Source: Mesorhizobium sp. (GTDB taxonomy: Bacteria > Pseudomonadota > Alphaproteobacteria > Rhizobiales > Rhizobiaceae). From it: a stretch of DNA of 64,000 nt. This document shows, piece by piece, positions 63,126 through 64,000 of the stretch (positions are counted from its first letter, which is position 1; each line of letters opens with the position of its first letter). The notes under the pieces were generated by a model, which saw only the letters and a program-made list of their open reading frames with translations, made no database searches and was not told the origin of the DNA. The stretch is from positions 1 to 64,000 of the forward strand of contig SAQE01000015.1 in the NCBI GenBank assembly GCA_004020545.1. The letters run 5' to 3'. The translations under genes and the position numbers were made by a program.

Positions 63126-63162
63126 GCACTACACGCCCATATTCCGTCGAAAGGAGGTCGTC

Positions 63163-63525
63163 ATGTTTGTTCAGAACGCTCAGGCGCTTGGCGCGCTTCT
63201 TATCGGCGGCGTGTTCATCCTCGCCGGAATCGAGCACTTCGTGAAATTCAAGGCGATGCGCGGCTATCTGGCCGCGCAGCAATTTCCAGCGCCTTCCTTC
63301 ATGCTCGCCGCCGGCTCGGCGCTCGAGATCGTCGCCGGCCTGATGCTTGTGCTGGGCCTCGCCGTGCCCTTCGCCGCCGGCGCGCTTGTCGTGTTCACGC
63401 TGGCCGCGAATTTCATGCTGCTGCGCTTCTGGGCATCCGAGGAGCCGGAACGGCAGGTGCTGCGCAATGCGTTTCTGATCAACGTCGCGGTCATTGGCGG
63501 GCTGCTGCTTGCCGCAACGACCTAG
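63163..63525 (+). CDS. DoxX family membrane protein
   Basis: A 120-residue protein with four hydrophobic segments. LGALLIGGVFILAGIEHFVKF and GSALEIVAGLMLVLGL match the DoxX/DoxD family, which often accompanies redox or quinone-linked functions. AAGGAGG precedes the ATG at 63163. Cotranscribed with the VOC gene 37 bp upstream. Confidence 0.85.
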   Translation: MFVQNAQALGALLIGGVFILAGIEHFVKFKAMRGYLAAQQFPAPSFMLAAGSALEIVAGLMLVLGLAVPFAAGALVVFTLAANFMLLRFWASEEPERQVLRNAFLINVAVIGGLLLAATT

Positions 63526-63632
63526 CCAGTGACATCTGGAACGATGTTTTCTGGAAACCATTGTTTTCGCACCCGCTTGACCGCCGCCAAGCGAATCCGC
63601 ACAGTGCGCGCAACCGACCTTGAGAGGCTGTC

Positions 63633-64000
63633 ATGACTCGCTTCGCTCATTCCGCTCTTGCCGCGCTGATTTCGCTTCTGACGCCGCTTGGCACGTCGCT
63701 TGGCTTCACCCAGGCCGCGCATGCAGCCGACCTTGCCGTCTACACCGAGGATGACGGTGGCGTCTGCGGTGAGGCCTGGGTGCTGAACAAGATCACCGAT
63801 CGCTTCGCCTATCAGGTCAAGCACGTACCGCATCTGCCCAATGTCGCGATCGCCGACTTCCATCGCATTCACCAGCACCGCTATTTGCCGGCGAGCAACG
63901 AATGGCCGATCGGCCGGCGCTATTGCGGCGCAACCGTCAGCCTGTCTGACGGCCGCGACCGCACCATCTGGTACCTGATCGAGGAAGGCCAGGGCTTTGC
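63633..64000 (+). CDS. Secreted hypothetical protein, 5' part
   Basis: An open frame from an ATG at 63633 (GAGAGG upstream) to the right edge, 122 residues visible. A signal peptide (about residues 1-32, ending AAHAA) is followed by DLAVYTEDDGGVCGEAWVL and a segment with several His and Tyr residues and GRRYCGATVSLSDGR. Two or more Cys may form a disulfide. No family is recognised; the 3' end is outside the window. Confidence 0.7.
   Translation, partial: MTRFAHSALAALISLLTPLGTSLGFTQAAHAADLAVYTEDDGGVCGEAWVLNKITDRFAYQVKHVPHLPNVAIADFHRIHQHRYLPASNEWPIGRRYCGATVSLSDGRDRTIWYLIEEGQGF

Overview
The window looks like chromosomal DNA of a rhizobial alphaproteobacterium, most likely Mesorhizobium or a close Phyllobacteriaceae relative. 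This is inferred from the high GC content, the fabD-fabG-acpP-fabF-mltG-yicC-gmk gene order, the lptF-lptG-lptD-surA-pdxA-rsmA block, and the short palindromic repeats typical of Rhizobiales. No phage, IS transposase, CRISPR array, tRNA or rRNA was seen.

Layout. 0-6 kb: the edge of an Rsm22-like methyltransferase gene, ynfA, a cyclopropane fatty acid synthase, the rpsF-rpsR-rplI ribosomal operon and an LtaS/sulfatase-fold membrane transferase. 6-18 kb: the fatty acid operon and its usual followers. It is interrupted between fabG and acpP by a complete four-gene archaic (Csu/spore coat U type) chaperone-usher pilus cluster, bounded by a 21-bp duplication of the 3' end of fabG. 18-28.5 kb: rsmA, pdxA, a SurA-like chaperone, lptD, lptG and lptF for LPS export, then pepA and holC.

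28.6-34.8 kb holds the most interesting block. Six translationally coupled genes encode a ketoacyl synthase III, an extended SDR, a metallo-beta-lactamase-fold hydrolase, an F390-synthetase/PaaK-like adenylate-forming enzyme, a GNAT-like acyltransferase and a Rieske oxygenase. A convergent ATP-grasp ligase gene follows at 35.5 kb. This looks like an uncharacterised small-molecule pathway. A HI1419/HI1420-type toxin-antitoxin locus with a frameshifted toxin and an intact antitoxin lies between the operon and the ATP-grasp gene.

36.7-39.6 kb: an M20 amidohydrolase divergent from an AraC regulator, and a double OmpA-like secreted protein. 39.7-58.1 kb: a surface glycoconjugate region. It has two paralogous giant glycosyltransferases (GT-B plus GT-A in one chain), a GT2-type transferase, a sulfotransferase, an LtaS-like transferase with a predicted carbohydrate-binding tail, a GT2/flippase/UDP-glucuronate epimerase operon, and galE plus a UDP-xylose synthase. 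Together these could make UDP-GalA, UDP-Gal and UDP-Xyl, build a glycan, and decorate it with sulfate and a phospho-alcohol group.

59-64 kb: a periplasmic AhpD-like protein divergent from a TetR regulator with two matching operators, a small membrane protein, rlmJ, an AraC-type regulator divergent from VOC and DoxX genes, and a truncated secreted protein at the right edge. Long open frames antisense to these genes are high-GC shadows and are not annotated.
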